Of a DNA stretch of 64,000 nucleotides, positions 22,321 to 31,078 are shown piece by piece. The stretch's first letter is position 1, and each line of letters begins with the position of its first letter. The position numbers and the translations under genes are program-made. The notes under the pieces were generated by a model. The model saw only the letters and a program-made list of their open reading frames with translations, had not been told where the DNA came from and did no database searches. The DNA lies in assembly GCA_039111635.1 (NCBI GenBank), contig JBCAQO010000015.1:1-64000 (forward strand), in the 5' to 3' direction. The stretch comes from Heterobasidion occidentale (taxonomy: Eukaryota; Basidiomycota; Agaricomycetes; Russulales; Bondarzewiaceae).

Positions 22321-23972
22321 GGAAAAATCCTCTGCCAGATCCACCAACATCTGCCTTTGCTCGGCCTTCCCTACTCCTTGGAAGAGCGCTCGGACGCCAT
22401 TAATATCACTGATGGGTCCGTTGCTTCGTCGTCCGTTAGGCGGTACGTAGCGCTCTCCATTGCTCTGGCGTGATCCTCCCCTTCTCGTGGAAGGGTCCTC
22501 ACGTTCCACCGAATTACCAGGTTGTGGTACCCGACGGTGGTGGCTATGAGAACTCCCCTCCTCCAATCCTCGATGTAGTCGCGCATCGTTTCCCACCGGG
22601 GATTCTTGCTCGTCTTCATCCTCCATGTCTGCAGCGCGAGTTCGTCTACCTCCTCTGCCCACCGACTTGCGCGAATTTCCTCGAGACGGGGGAACGCCTC
22701 TACGAGGGGAAGGACAATCAGCTATCCCGTGCCCTGGTTTTCCGCAATTGTAGCAGGAGAAGGGAGCAGGTCTCTTGCCATCGTATACACGCTTGTTCCG
22801 ATTGGCGTCTCTTTTGCGAGAGGCGTCAATGTCCATGTCAACCACCTGGTTGTTCATTCTTCGAGGAGCGGTGGTAGAGTTATAGCGGCGAGCTGGTTGG
22901 AGGTGAAAGCGATTGAGGAAGTCGCTTCGGAATGAGGTGGAGTTGGCTAGGATCGCCTTTTGAGCACTTCGGGCTCTCAAGCGTCCATCTATTTCACAGG
23001 CAGTGTTGACCCAATCTTGGATCGTGTCCTTCGGCGGAGTTTCTTTGTCATAGATCTTGTCCATGACCCTCGGGTCAAGCCCTCTCTGAAAATAAGGAAC
23101 TTGTTTCCCTGTCGGTGATGTCGGCGTCGGCGGCGATAAGGATGAATTGGTTTGAATATTCATCCACCGTCATCTTCCCCTGAGAGAAAGACATGAGGGC
23201 GCTTCGGGCCTTGTCCGTAAGGTTCGTTTCCTTGAACTGGAGTTTAAACCTGACAAGGAAGTCGTCCCAAGTTCCTACGGTTTTTGGGCGGGGTCGCCCC
23301 CACTGTCTTCTTTAGGAAGCTCTCTGCCCATACGCCGGCCGTCCCGTATCTCATGCACGAGAGAGCGAGAGAAACTTTGTCTGAATCCGTCTTGTATCGG
23401 TCTGGTTCTGCTGTGAAAAGGAGGCAATTCATGATGAATTTCTGTGATTGTGTTTCGGTCCCCTTCGAAGTTATCAGGGAGCTTGAGCTTGCCCCTTCCC
23501 GATGAGACGGGGGGTCTGTAGGGTTTGACATAATGTTTCGGGTGTTGATCGGTGTTTGAATATCCGAGGATTCGGACTCGGATGTTCCTTCTTCTTCCTC
23601 CGACGTGTCCGGGATTTCCGTTCGGGGTTCCTGTACTGGGTGGTTCTACCCAGTCTTCTGCTGTTTCGTCCCAAGCCCACTCAGCTTCTGTTCCGTCTTC
23701 TCTTGTGAAGAAGTATCGTCCTTCTCGGTACGAGCAGTTATCAAAGTTTGGGGTGCTGGCCGATAGGTGTCAGAGTAATTCCAGCGGTTTTCTCTTTGAT
23801 GGATAGGACGATTGTTTCTGTCGAAGTTGGTTCTGGTTCGTCTAGTGCCTGGTGGAAATTCTAGGCCTAGGTCTTGCTCCAGGGTGTGTGAGGTAACTCT
23901 CTTCGGTGGGGGTCTATGCCACCGATGAGGGTATGTGAGAAAGAGTGTGGCAGCAAGCAGAGTGTGGTGCAA
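22318..23972 (-). pseudogene. gag: A3 gag, frameshifted
   Basis: The leader frame without ATG starts near 23972; the ATG of MSNPTDPP is at 23531. Capsid segments are shared with A1 and A2. Frameshifts lie near 23500, 23270 and 23160. The CCHC knuckle CYNCGKPGHGIADC is near 22720-22765. The C-terminus ends DLAEDFS just after the T5 run. The ATG-less leader in every A copy suggests that translation starts upstream or at a non-AUG codon, or that the leader is not translated. Confidence 0.85.
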
Positions 23973-23988
23973 GGTAGGGGCAAAAGCG

Positions 23989-23998
23989 AGTCTATTCT
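23989..23998 (-). other. A3 self-primer binding site
   Basis: AGAATAGACT on the minus strand lies two bases after the 5' LTR. It is complementary to the inferred transcript start at 24237-24228 within that LTR. Confidence 0.65.
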
Positions 23999-24000
23999 AG

Positions 24001-24649
24001 TGTTACGAACTGCTCGTTCAGTAACCCAAGAGTAACAGGTTCTTCCCTAGGTTGCACAATGGACTGAGTGGTGGACGGAGTCTCGACTGTATCAGACGTT
24101 GATACAGGAGGGAATAATGATTGGCTCTAAGTGACACAGTGTGAGGACTGTGTAAGAACGAAGAGCTTCGTATTCGAAGATACGAATGAACGAAAGTTCT
24201 ACTGTAGGAAGACAGTAGTGAACGAAGAGAATAGACTGAAGATCCTCAGCCTATTCTATGGGCCTTATATACTGTATGGGGTATAGGGTAAGAGTCCGTG
24301 TGCTTCTCCAGGTTTCCATCCTAGGAGAGCTGTGGCCGCCGTCTTCTCATCGCGCCTACTCTTGTACTTCTCCAATCGCACTGATCCATCATGGTGCGAC
24401 GAGGTGCTTACCCATAAGCCCTAAGCCCATGGCATGTGAATGCCTCCCTTATTACTGTGTGAACTTCGTGAGCCTCATGTCCCTCCAATATAGCCTCTAC
24501 CGATGTCTTGAAGAACCATCGGTCTTGTCGGCTCCTAAGGACATGCCGAATACCTTGGTGTACGCTCCGTAGTGGAGCCGCCTAGCATGTGATGCTTGAT
24601 CCATCGGTTAGACTGGCCGCGAAGGGCCCCGATCGGTCAAGTCATAACA
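24001..24649 (-). repeat. A3 5' LTR
   Basis: This 649-bp family A LTR in minus orientation contains the TATATAA box (near 24265) and AGTCTATTCT at 24237-24228. The right flank CCATACTCACGG is A2 pol sequence (chromodomain linker). Confidence 0.9.
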
Positions 24650-24930
24650 CCATACTCACGGAATATCACGAGACAGAGGCCCATGGAAGGAACTTCCCCA
24701 GACCTGCCCCAGAGATCCTGAATGAAGAAGAACACTACGAAGTGGAGGCCATTCTAGATTCAAGACGCCAGGGACGAGGGACCAAGTACCTTGTCAAGTG
24801 GGTCGGATACTCCGAGGCCGATAACACTTGGGAACCCTTTGCCCTCCTCAAAGATACGGCCGACGAGGCGCTTCGTGAATTCCACGAAAGCTACCCAGAC
24901 AAGCCCCGACCAGCGGCGATTAGGCTCTAG
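24650..24930 (+). pseudogene. pol: A2 pol, C-terminal chromodomain segment
   Basis: The host frame resumes after A3 at ILTEYHETEAHGRNF and continues through an intact chromodomain (EEHYEVEAILDSRRQGRG, KYLVKWVGYSEADNTWE) to the stop at 24928-24930. Chromodomains of this group are thought to bind histone marks and direct integration to heterochromatin. Confidence 0.88.
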
Positions 24931-24935
24931 AAAGA

Positions 24936-24943
24936 TATAAAAA
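24936..24943 (+). promoter_or_regulatory. TATA box upstream of A2 ORF3
   Basis: TATAAAAA lies 54 nt before the ORF3 ATG (24990), in a gap of only 59 nt after pol. A CT-rich stretch follows, as in fungal core promoters. The box is conserved in A3 as TATAAGAA, suggesting a separate ORF3 transcript. Confidence 0.5.
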
Positions 24944-24989
24944 GGGAGACATCCCTCCCTCTTTCAAAAGCAAGAATCCTCCCCAGTAC

Positions 24990-26259
24990 ATGTCCGACCA
25001 CTCCTCCCTTGATTACTCCCCTGGACGTGCCATGCTCATCGATGACGGGACTACCTCCTCCCCTTCAAGAAACCCCTCACCAGACATCATTCTGGCCGTG
25101 GCCAACCCCGACACTGGACGCCCTAGCCGAGGCAGCCGCCCAACGACTCCAGAAGGAGTTCCAGTACAAATCAGTGTCCACCAAACCACGCTCACCGTCG
25201 AGGATCGAACGGGTTCCCGAGCCTCACCACGGTTTGAGAGAGCTCATGACGAGCACGATGAAGGACGTCAAGCAGAAGGAAGGCATGCTCCGTCAACGCC
25301 TCCGCGACCGACGTCAGCGTTGGCTCAAAGAGACGCAAGGCAGGAAACGAGAGGCGGAAGAAGACCAGGAAACCCTTCGGACCTGGCATCGCCTACAACT
25401 GTTGAGGCAGGTGTACAAGAACCAACGGCTGGTACATCAGCTGCCGGGACCAGAGGACCCCCTACCAGTAGTCGAGATCTGCACCCCGGAGAGTTGGAAG
25501 GACTAGGAGACGCCCTACTCCAGCGCACCACCATCTCCGCGGTAATTCAGATGGCCACAGCGCTGGCCTTACAAAGGCTCGCTAACTTCTTCGCAGGGCA
25601 ACCAGGAAGCGAGAGCGACGACATACCCCGACGCCTCGCTGACGCGAGCGACCAGGTCAGGCTTCTGGCCTATGCAGATGATCATAGGGCCGCCTCCTGG
25701 TACGCCCGAGGAAATAATGGGGCTTACGCCCTACTCATTCACCCGGACGAGTTCTCCTCCTTCATCAATCTGGAGCTCCTACCCGCCCTCATCTCGCGCA
25801 CCGACACAAGACACTCCTCCCACGCCCATCCCGTTCGGACTGACCCATTCCGCGTCCAACCATGGAGCGAAGCTAGCAGAGCGATACCGGCTACAAGTAA
25901 TCGAGACGCATCTACCTAGACAGAATATGTCTGGACTACGGTCCAACGACAGGCACGAAGGGACCGAGAGGCCCTTCCTCCCACTTCGACAGGACAATCC
26001 ACCGGGCAGGACGCAGGAGGCAGCAATGAGGAGCATCCTCCAAGGTACAGGAGGAATGAGGGACGAGGAAGCCAGAGAACAAGGGCAACCCTTCAGCCCA
26101 GGCGAAGCAGTCCTAGAAGAACTCGACCAAGAGATTCGCCGACTCCAAACCGTCCTCGAGATAATCGACCTGAAGGAGTGCATCTACACATTGGTAGAAG
26201 AACTCCAATCCGCCAGCGCCCGACTCAGCGAACTACTTCCTGGACTCGAGCGGAACTAG
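24990..26259 (+). CDS. A2 ORF3, two exons around a 55-bp intron (about 404 aa)
   Basis: ATG at 24990 (context GTACATG). Exon 1 is 24990-25541 (184 codons) and exon 2 is 25597-26259 including the stop, with the frame restored exactly by splicing. The N-terminal half is Ser/Pro/Arg-rich. The C-terminal part has a heptad-like segment (EELDQEIRRLQTVLEIIDLK and on to LVEELQSASARLSELL), so a coiled coil is likely. No enzymatic motif, signal peptide or transmembrane span is seen, so there is no support for an envelope protein. Function unknown. The same ORF in A3 lacks the intron. Confidence 0.6.
25542..25596 (+). other. Spliceosomal intron in A2 ORF3 (55 bp)
   Basis: It begins GTAATT and ends CGCAG, with branch-site CTAAC at 25582-25586, eleven bases before the end. 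The homologous A3 sequence joins the flanking bases without gap or scar (17779/17778). The length is typical of basidiomycete introns. Confidence 0.8.
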
Positions 26260-28824
26260 ACGCCTGGGACGAGGTCGAAGGTGACAATTACGATGACACC
26301 GACCCCTATTATAGGCCGGATGAAGGATATGGGGACTACGGAGACATTGGCGGGGGATACTAGACGGGGAGTCGAGGAACCCCTTGTCGACAAACAAGGT
26401 GACGAAGAGGAAAGGACCCTTCGCACCACAGGTATCGGTTTCACGCACAGGACGCCGGAACGAACGTCCTGCATGACGTTAAACTGTGAAAAGATAAGAA
26501 GGCAGGGGATGTACCTGACCATTTCGCGTTGCAGCCCTCCGGTCTCAAGATGAAGGACAAGCATTCAACACTCTCGTTGTCAAGAGGTATTCTGACAAGC
26601 GAATCGGGCGTCCCGCTTGGATCCCCAGTTTTACAGGCCCTTTCCGCATTAGGAGGCCCTTAGGATTCACAACATAACCTTGACTGGTACATGAATGATG
26701 CATGAATAATTGGTGGGAAATCGTGATGCATACCCACCGTGGGGAACGGTGGACCAACCTCGCTGTCAAGGTCTGACAGGTGTCTTGGACGTCCCACTTG
26801 GATCTCCGGTTTTACAGGGTCGTCTCCGCATTAGGGGACCCTATCTGCGATGCAGGAACTGATGGCCGCACTCCATTAGTTACCCAAAACGGAGAAATAA
26901 CATCCGCAACGATGTAAAACTACGAAAGGCTTGGTCCGCAATGACGATAACTAGTTACCGTCCGGAACGACGCTAAAGCTACCAAGACCCTCGGAGCGTG
27001 GTTGCATTCTGGCAGACGGTGGAAGTGAGGGCCTCCACCGTTGCAGAACCCTGCCGACTAGGTCGAGGCGCTTCCATATTCCATACGCCCTACAGTAAAA
27101 GAATATGGGGTCGACACGGTTCAATTCTGTGCGAGGGGTTTGGGGACAGGGAGCGGGTTGCCAGCCTTCCGACAAGGCCACGACTACTCCATGGTGCGCC
27201 CATTCTATCCTTGAAGTCCGAAGCAAGGATTCCGCTTCAAGGGCCAGTCAAGAGGCAACTGGGACCGTGCCTCGTGTTGCGTTCATCCGCAACGATGTAA
27301 AACTACGGCTATCATCCGCAATGATGTAAAACTACGGGCGTCCGCAAAGACGTTAAACTACCACTCCTTTCAGCACAGGAGATGTCGATCGACATCGTTG
27401 TTGACGCCACGATGTTGATCTCGTCCGCAATGACGGTAAACTACTTACTCCTTCAAGTATAGGAGTCGTGGTTGATAGTCACGACCTTGACCATCAACTA
27501 GTCCGAAATGACCTTAAACTACCCTCACCCCGGAGGATTAAATCTATCGAGGCTCGGGAGGTTCAAGCTAGGCGATAGCGGACGTCCGCAATGACTATAA
27601 ACTAGTTGCCGTCCTTCATGACGATAAACTAAGCTGCCCTTCTGTCTACAGGGCCATGTGAGTCGTGTCAAAATAGACTTTCACGTCTATTCTCGCGACT
27701 CTATAAGTTATCCGGTTTGATATAGTATAAACCGTCACCATCTTACCTCAATGGGAACCCTGTCAAGAAGGAGGGACTGGTCTAGGGCCCTATGCGCATC
27801 ACCGATGAATGTTCCGGCGCGCAGAAACACCTGCTGTCTTGTTTACAGGTACTCCTACATTGGAAGATGGATAGGTCCGCAACGACCTTGGTGTAAACTA
27901 GCAGGGCAGTCCGCAACGACTCATGTATAAACTAGCCTCAGTCCACAACGACTTAAGGATAAACTAGCGGAAGTCCGCAAAGACGTAAAAACTACGGACG
28001 TCCGGCACGACGTTAAAACTACCAGGACATACCTTACGCTGACCCCACATAATTACCGTCAAGGTGGATACCATGATCTATTCAAGAGACCATGGGGTTC
28101 AAAATCTATTCTTCAAAGTCCTTACCTCGTGTCCAATACCCTTAGTGAAAAACAAACTCTGGACGAACACTCAATCTCTAACCTGACAAGGCCACCGTAT
28201 GGGGCTGACAGAGTTAGGGATCTTCAAAGGGTCTTGCCGGACTCAAGACAAGTCAAGAAAATGTTCATTCTTGATAGGTTGGTGGGCCTAAGCCTTAGTA
28301 AAGCGATCAACCCACACACCTGGAGTCCCCCTCGATACCGGAGATCAAGGAGATGAAGATCTATCCTGGAAACACTGAGACATGGCCTTCGGCACTTTGA
28401 AAGAAGAACGACACACACACCATCCACAGACGAGTTTCTATTTCATCCTATAATCATTCGCACAACACCTTTCTGCATCGTCGCCAGATGACACTGGCTC
28501 ATCAAACCTACCAGGGAGCCCTGGTCGAGTAGCTGCCTATTGACTCTAGGAGTGTACTCACACAAAACGTGCGGTGAAGGAAGAACACCGGGAGAAGGGA
28601 CAGGGTATTGTGGCTATGCCCCGAACTTCAAATCAAACAGCTCAACGGAGAAGGAAAACTCCTAGGCGTTGTAAACGACGTAGGTCGGTCCTCGCCCCAG
28701 AAAACGAAGCGATATTGGGAAGACGCATCCCAATCTATTTTGACGACCAGCAAGCAATTGTATGTGGAATGACGATGAAGCTCGTTTCTGCTCAAGCGAG
28801 TAGTCCCCTCAGGAGTTGGGACCT
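26260..28824 (+). repeat. A2 3' noncoding region with GTCCGCAAnGACGnTAAACTA motif array
   Basis: This is the same block as 14525-17116 in opposite orientation. Motif copies cluster at 26890-27440 and 27480-28030, and the CCTTGAAG...CTTCAAGGG hairpin is near 27209-27245. No ORF with domain content is visible. It ends in the polypurine tract. Confidence 0.7.
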
Positions 28825-28833
28825 AGAAGGGGG
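28825..28833 (+). other. A2 polypurine tract
   Basis: AGAAGGGGG lies three bases before the 3' LTR, in the position expected for the plus-strand primer. Confidence 0.65.
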
Positions 28834-28836
28834 TAA

Positions 28837-29452
28837 TGTTATGACTTGACCGATCGGGGCCCTTCGCGGCCGGTCTAACCGATGGATCAAGCATCACATG
28901 CTAGGCGGCTCCACTACGGAGCGTACACCAAGGTATTCGGCATGTCCTTAGGAGCCGACAAGACCGATGGTTCTTCAAGACATCGGTAGAGGCTATATTG
29001 GAGGCATGAGGCTCACGAAGTTCACACAGTAATAAGGGAGGCATTCACATGCCATGGGCTTAGGGCTTACGGGTAAGCACCTCGTCGCACCATGATGGAT
29101 CAGTGCGACTGGTGAAGTACAAGAGTAGGCACCGGCTGAGAAAGACGGCGGCCACAGCTCTCCTAGGATGGAAACCTGGAGAGCACACGGACTCTTACCC
29201 TATACCCCATACAGTATATAAGGCCCATAGAATAGGCTGAGGATCTTCAGTCTATTCTCTTCGTTCTTACACAGTCCTCGTACTGTGTACTTCGTTTGTT
29301 CGTATCACCCTATACGAACACTTAGAAGCCAATCATTATTCCCTCCTGTATCAACGCCTGATACAGTCGAGACTCCGTCCACCACTCAGTCCATCGTGCG
29401 ACCTAGGGAAGAACCTGTTACTCTTGGGTTACCGAACGAGCAGTTCGTAACA
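28837..29452 (+). repeat. A2 3' LTR
   Basis: This 616-bp LTR is nearly identical to 8306-8923 and is followed by the CATCC duplication at 29453-29457. Confidence 0.92.
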
Positions 29453-30852
29453 CATCCCACGACGAGATGGCCGGTGCGTCCGCATTCCCAGCAGGTACGA
29501 GTGGCGGGGTCGGTGGGTGGAGAAGGCGGGAGAGCAGGAGGGGTAGGCCAAACGTTCTCGGAGTCCATGGCGTCGGCAGGCCATCCTTCTTCAGTTGCGA
29601 CAGGAACGTCCGGCGACTGGGGGGAGGCTTCGTCAACAATGACAGGACGGGTGAGGTTGTCGCCGAGTAGGGGGGGGGATGGGGACACAGCAGGGGGTGA
29701 CGGGGGTGGTACCGGTAGCGGCCGAAGTACCTGGCGATCCCAGACGACTTGTTCGGGGTCGTAAGGGGGACTGGTGGGCCGCATGAATTCAGCGGTCTCC
29801 TCGTCGGTGGGCCGAAAGGGTTCTGCCGCTGGGAGATCAGGTTCGGTGACGGCCGAGGGATCGACAGCCATGGGTTCCTCGACGTTGACCTGGTGAAACC
29901 CTTGTTCCTGTATATCCGGTTTGGTCATAACCCAGGGCCTAACGTTATCCTCCGGGGTACATCCGCCGGGCCAGTAGCACGCAATGGGGTGAACCCCTCG
30001 ACTGTTAAGCGGGAATGAGTGGGTCGGCAGTAGTCCTTTAGGAACGTACTCTTCGATCTCTAGACGTGCTCCATTATGTCCTGCGAATCGGAACCAACGG
30101 ATCGTGTTCTCCTTGTAGCGGATTCGAGCCAGTACATCAAGCCAGGCTGGTATGGCGTGCGCCTGTATGAGGATGGAGCTGGTGGTAAATATCCCTCCCA
30201 GCCGGAAATTGATCATGTCATTGCGGATGGCGGGGAGATTGATCAATCCTTTCATATGATAGGAGGTGACGGTGAGGTTGGCGAGGAGGATAGCTTGGGT
30301 CTGGTTGAGTGGTCCAGCGAAAACCTGATAGGCTTGCGCCCAGACTGCCTGCTGTAAATAAAAAAGGAAGGCCCGAGGGTTCCTCAAGCCAGGCTGGTTC
30401 AGAATGATAGGGGCCTCATCCTTGGCGAGCGTGAGGTGGTAAACACTATTGTTCGTCTTCAGGTCTCAGTAGAGACGGACGTCGTGAAGGGGGTTGGGTA
30501 TGGCGCGGATCCGGATGCGCGGGTTTTCGTTGTGAATGGCGAAGGCCAACGGAGGAACGGCGATGTGGGAGTTCGGCATTTTGGCCGGGAGGCGGGGGAT
30601 AACGAATTCTGTAAGGGGGTCGGCAACTGGGACACCTTCCAAAGGGATGTCATCCTCGCTGTCATAATCCGAGTCCGTGTCCTCAACGAGCGTGGGTGTG
30701 GTAGTGGGCGGGGAGATGGTGCGGAGGATGAAGGGGTTGTGGGAGGAGGTGTTGGAGGCGTGAGGGGAAGTGGTAGCGGAAGCCATCCTGATGTTACTGA
30801 GAATGTAGCGGGGGGAGTTGTGTAAGAAAAGGTGTGTGGGGGCAAGGGACAT
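29453..30852 (-). pseudogene. B1 ORF3 downstream of pol, with CCHC zinc knuckle (N-terminal and central part)
   Basis: ATG at 30852 (MSLAPTHLFLHNSPRY). A frameshift lies near 30460. The conserved central segment includes FLFYLQQAVWAQAYQVFAG and LANLTVTSYHMKGLINLP. A long Pro-rich acidic stretch is followed by the zinc knuckle CWECGRTGHLVVGC at about 29495-29454, directly at the A2 insertion; the C-terminus is at 8016-8305. The intact protein would be about 560 aa. The gag-like knuckle suggests nucleic-acid binding. The family is not recognised. Confidence 0.65.
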
Positions 30853-30901
30853 TCGAGTGGTAGCTGGGATGCTGAGGAATGTCTCTGTCCGATGCAGGGT
30901 G

Positions 30902-30909
30902 TCTTTTAT
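30902..30909 (-). promoter_or_regulatory. TATA box upstream of B1 ORF3
   Basis: TATAAAAG on the minus strand lies about 57 nt before the ORF3 ATG and overlaps the stop codon of the small membrane ORF. It is conserved in B2 (47196-47203). Confidence 0.5.
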
Positions 30910-31070
30910 ACGACGGAGGAGATGCCAATGGTGGCAGCGGCGTGAAGGGATCCGAGGACAAGGGCGATGGCGATGGAGACAGCGGTGAGAGCGAGAGTCG
31001 CGACGACGGTATAAACGGCTACTGTGGATAGAGTGGGGTCGAAAGGGGTCATAGTTGTTTGCCTGGCCAT
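30906..31070 (-). CDS. B1 small membrane-protein ORF between pol and ORF3 (54 aa)
   Basis: ATG at 31070, about eight bases after the pol stop. The product starts MARQTTMTPFDPTLS and has one hydrophobic segment (VAVYTVVATLALTAVSIAIA, then LVLG), a probable single transmembrane helix. The B2 copy differs by six silent third-position changes, one Val/Ile change and an in-frame 3-base deletion, the pattern expected for a translated protein. No homologue is recognised. It may share the pol transcript or be translated by reinitiation. Confidence 0.6.
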   Translation of the reverse strand: MARQTTMTPFDPTLSTVAVYTVVATLALTAVSIAIALVLGSLHAAATIGISSVV

Positions 31071-31078
31071 GCTAATCC

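Larger units (their letters stand above)
13863..24649 (-). mobile_element. Element A3: family A chromovirus nested in A2, probably a recombinant of two insertions
   Basis: It has two family A LTRs in minus orientation and a complete interior. The flanks are CACAA on the left and CCATA on the right, so there is no target-site duplication. The two LTRs differ clearly in the middle, where the left has a CTTCTAAGAGTCCTGTATGC block replaced by other sequence on the right, and ~390 bp of A2 pol between the two flanks is absent. The simplest reading is two A insertions in A2 that recombined with each other. It has the best-preserved pol of the A copies. Confidence 0.85.
8306..29452 (+). mobile_element. 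Element A2: full-length family A chromovirus with A3 nested inside
   Basis: It is flanked by CATCC duplications and has two nearly identical LTRs (618 and 616 bp), so it is a fairly recent insertion. Its own sequence is 8306-13862 and 24650-29452. It is broken in integrase by A3, and about 390 bp of host pol between FSHN and HASILTEY are missing. Its gag and pol contain several one-base frameshifts. Confidence 0.9.

Noticed and set aside
25460..25530. A possible second intron (GTAGTC...CTCCAG, about 56 bp) just before the confirmed one
   Set aside because: The sequence is retained in the intron-less A3 copy, so it was not spliced when A3 was made.
29285..29764. Plus-strand 159-codon frame across the A2 3' LTR and B1 ORF3
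   Set aside because: It spans an insertion junction and is antisense to ORF3, so it is a chance frame.
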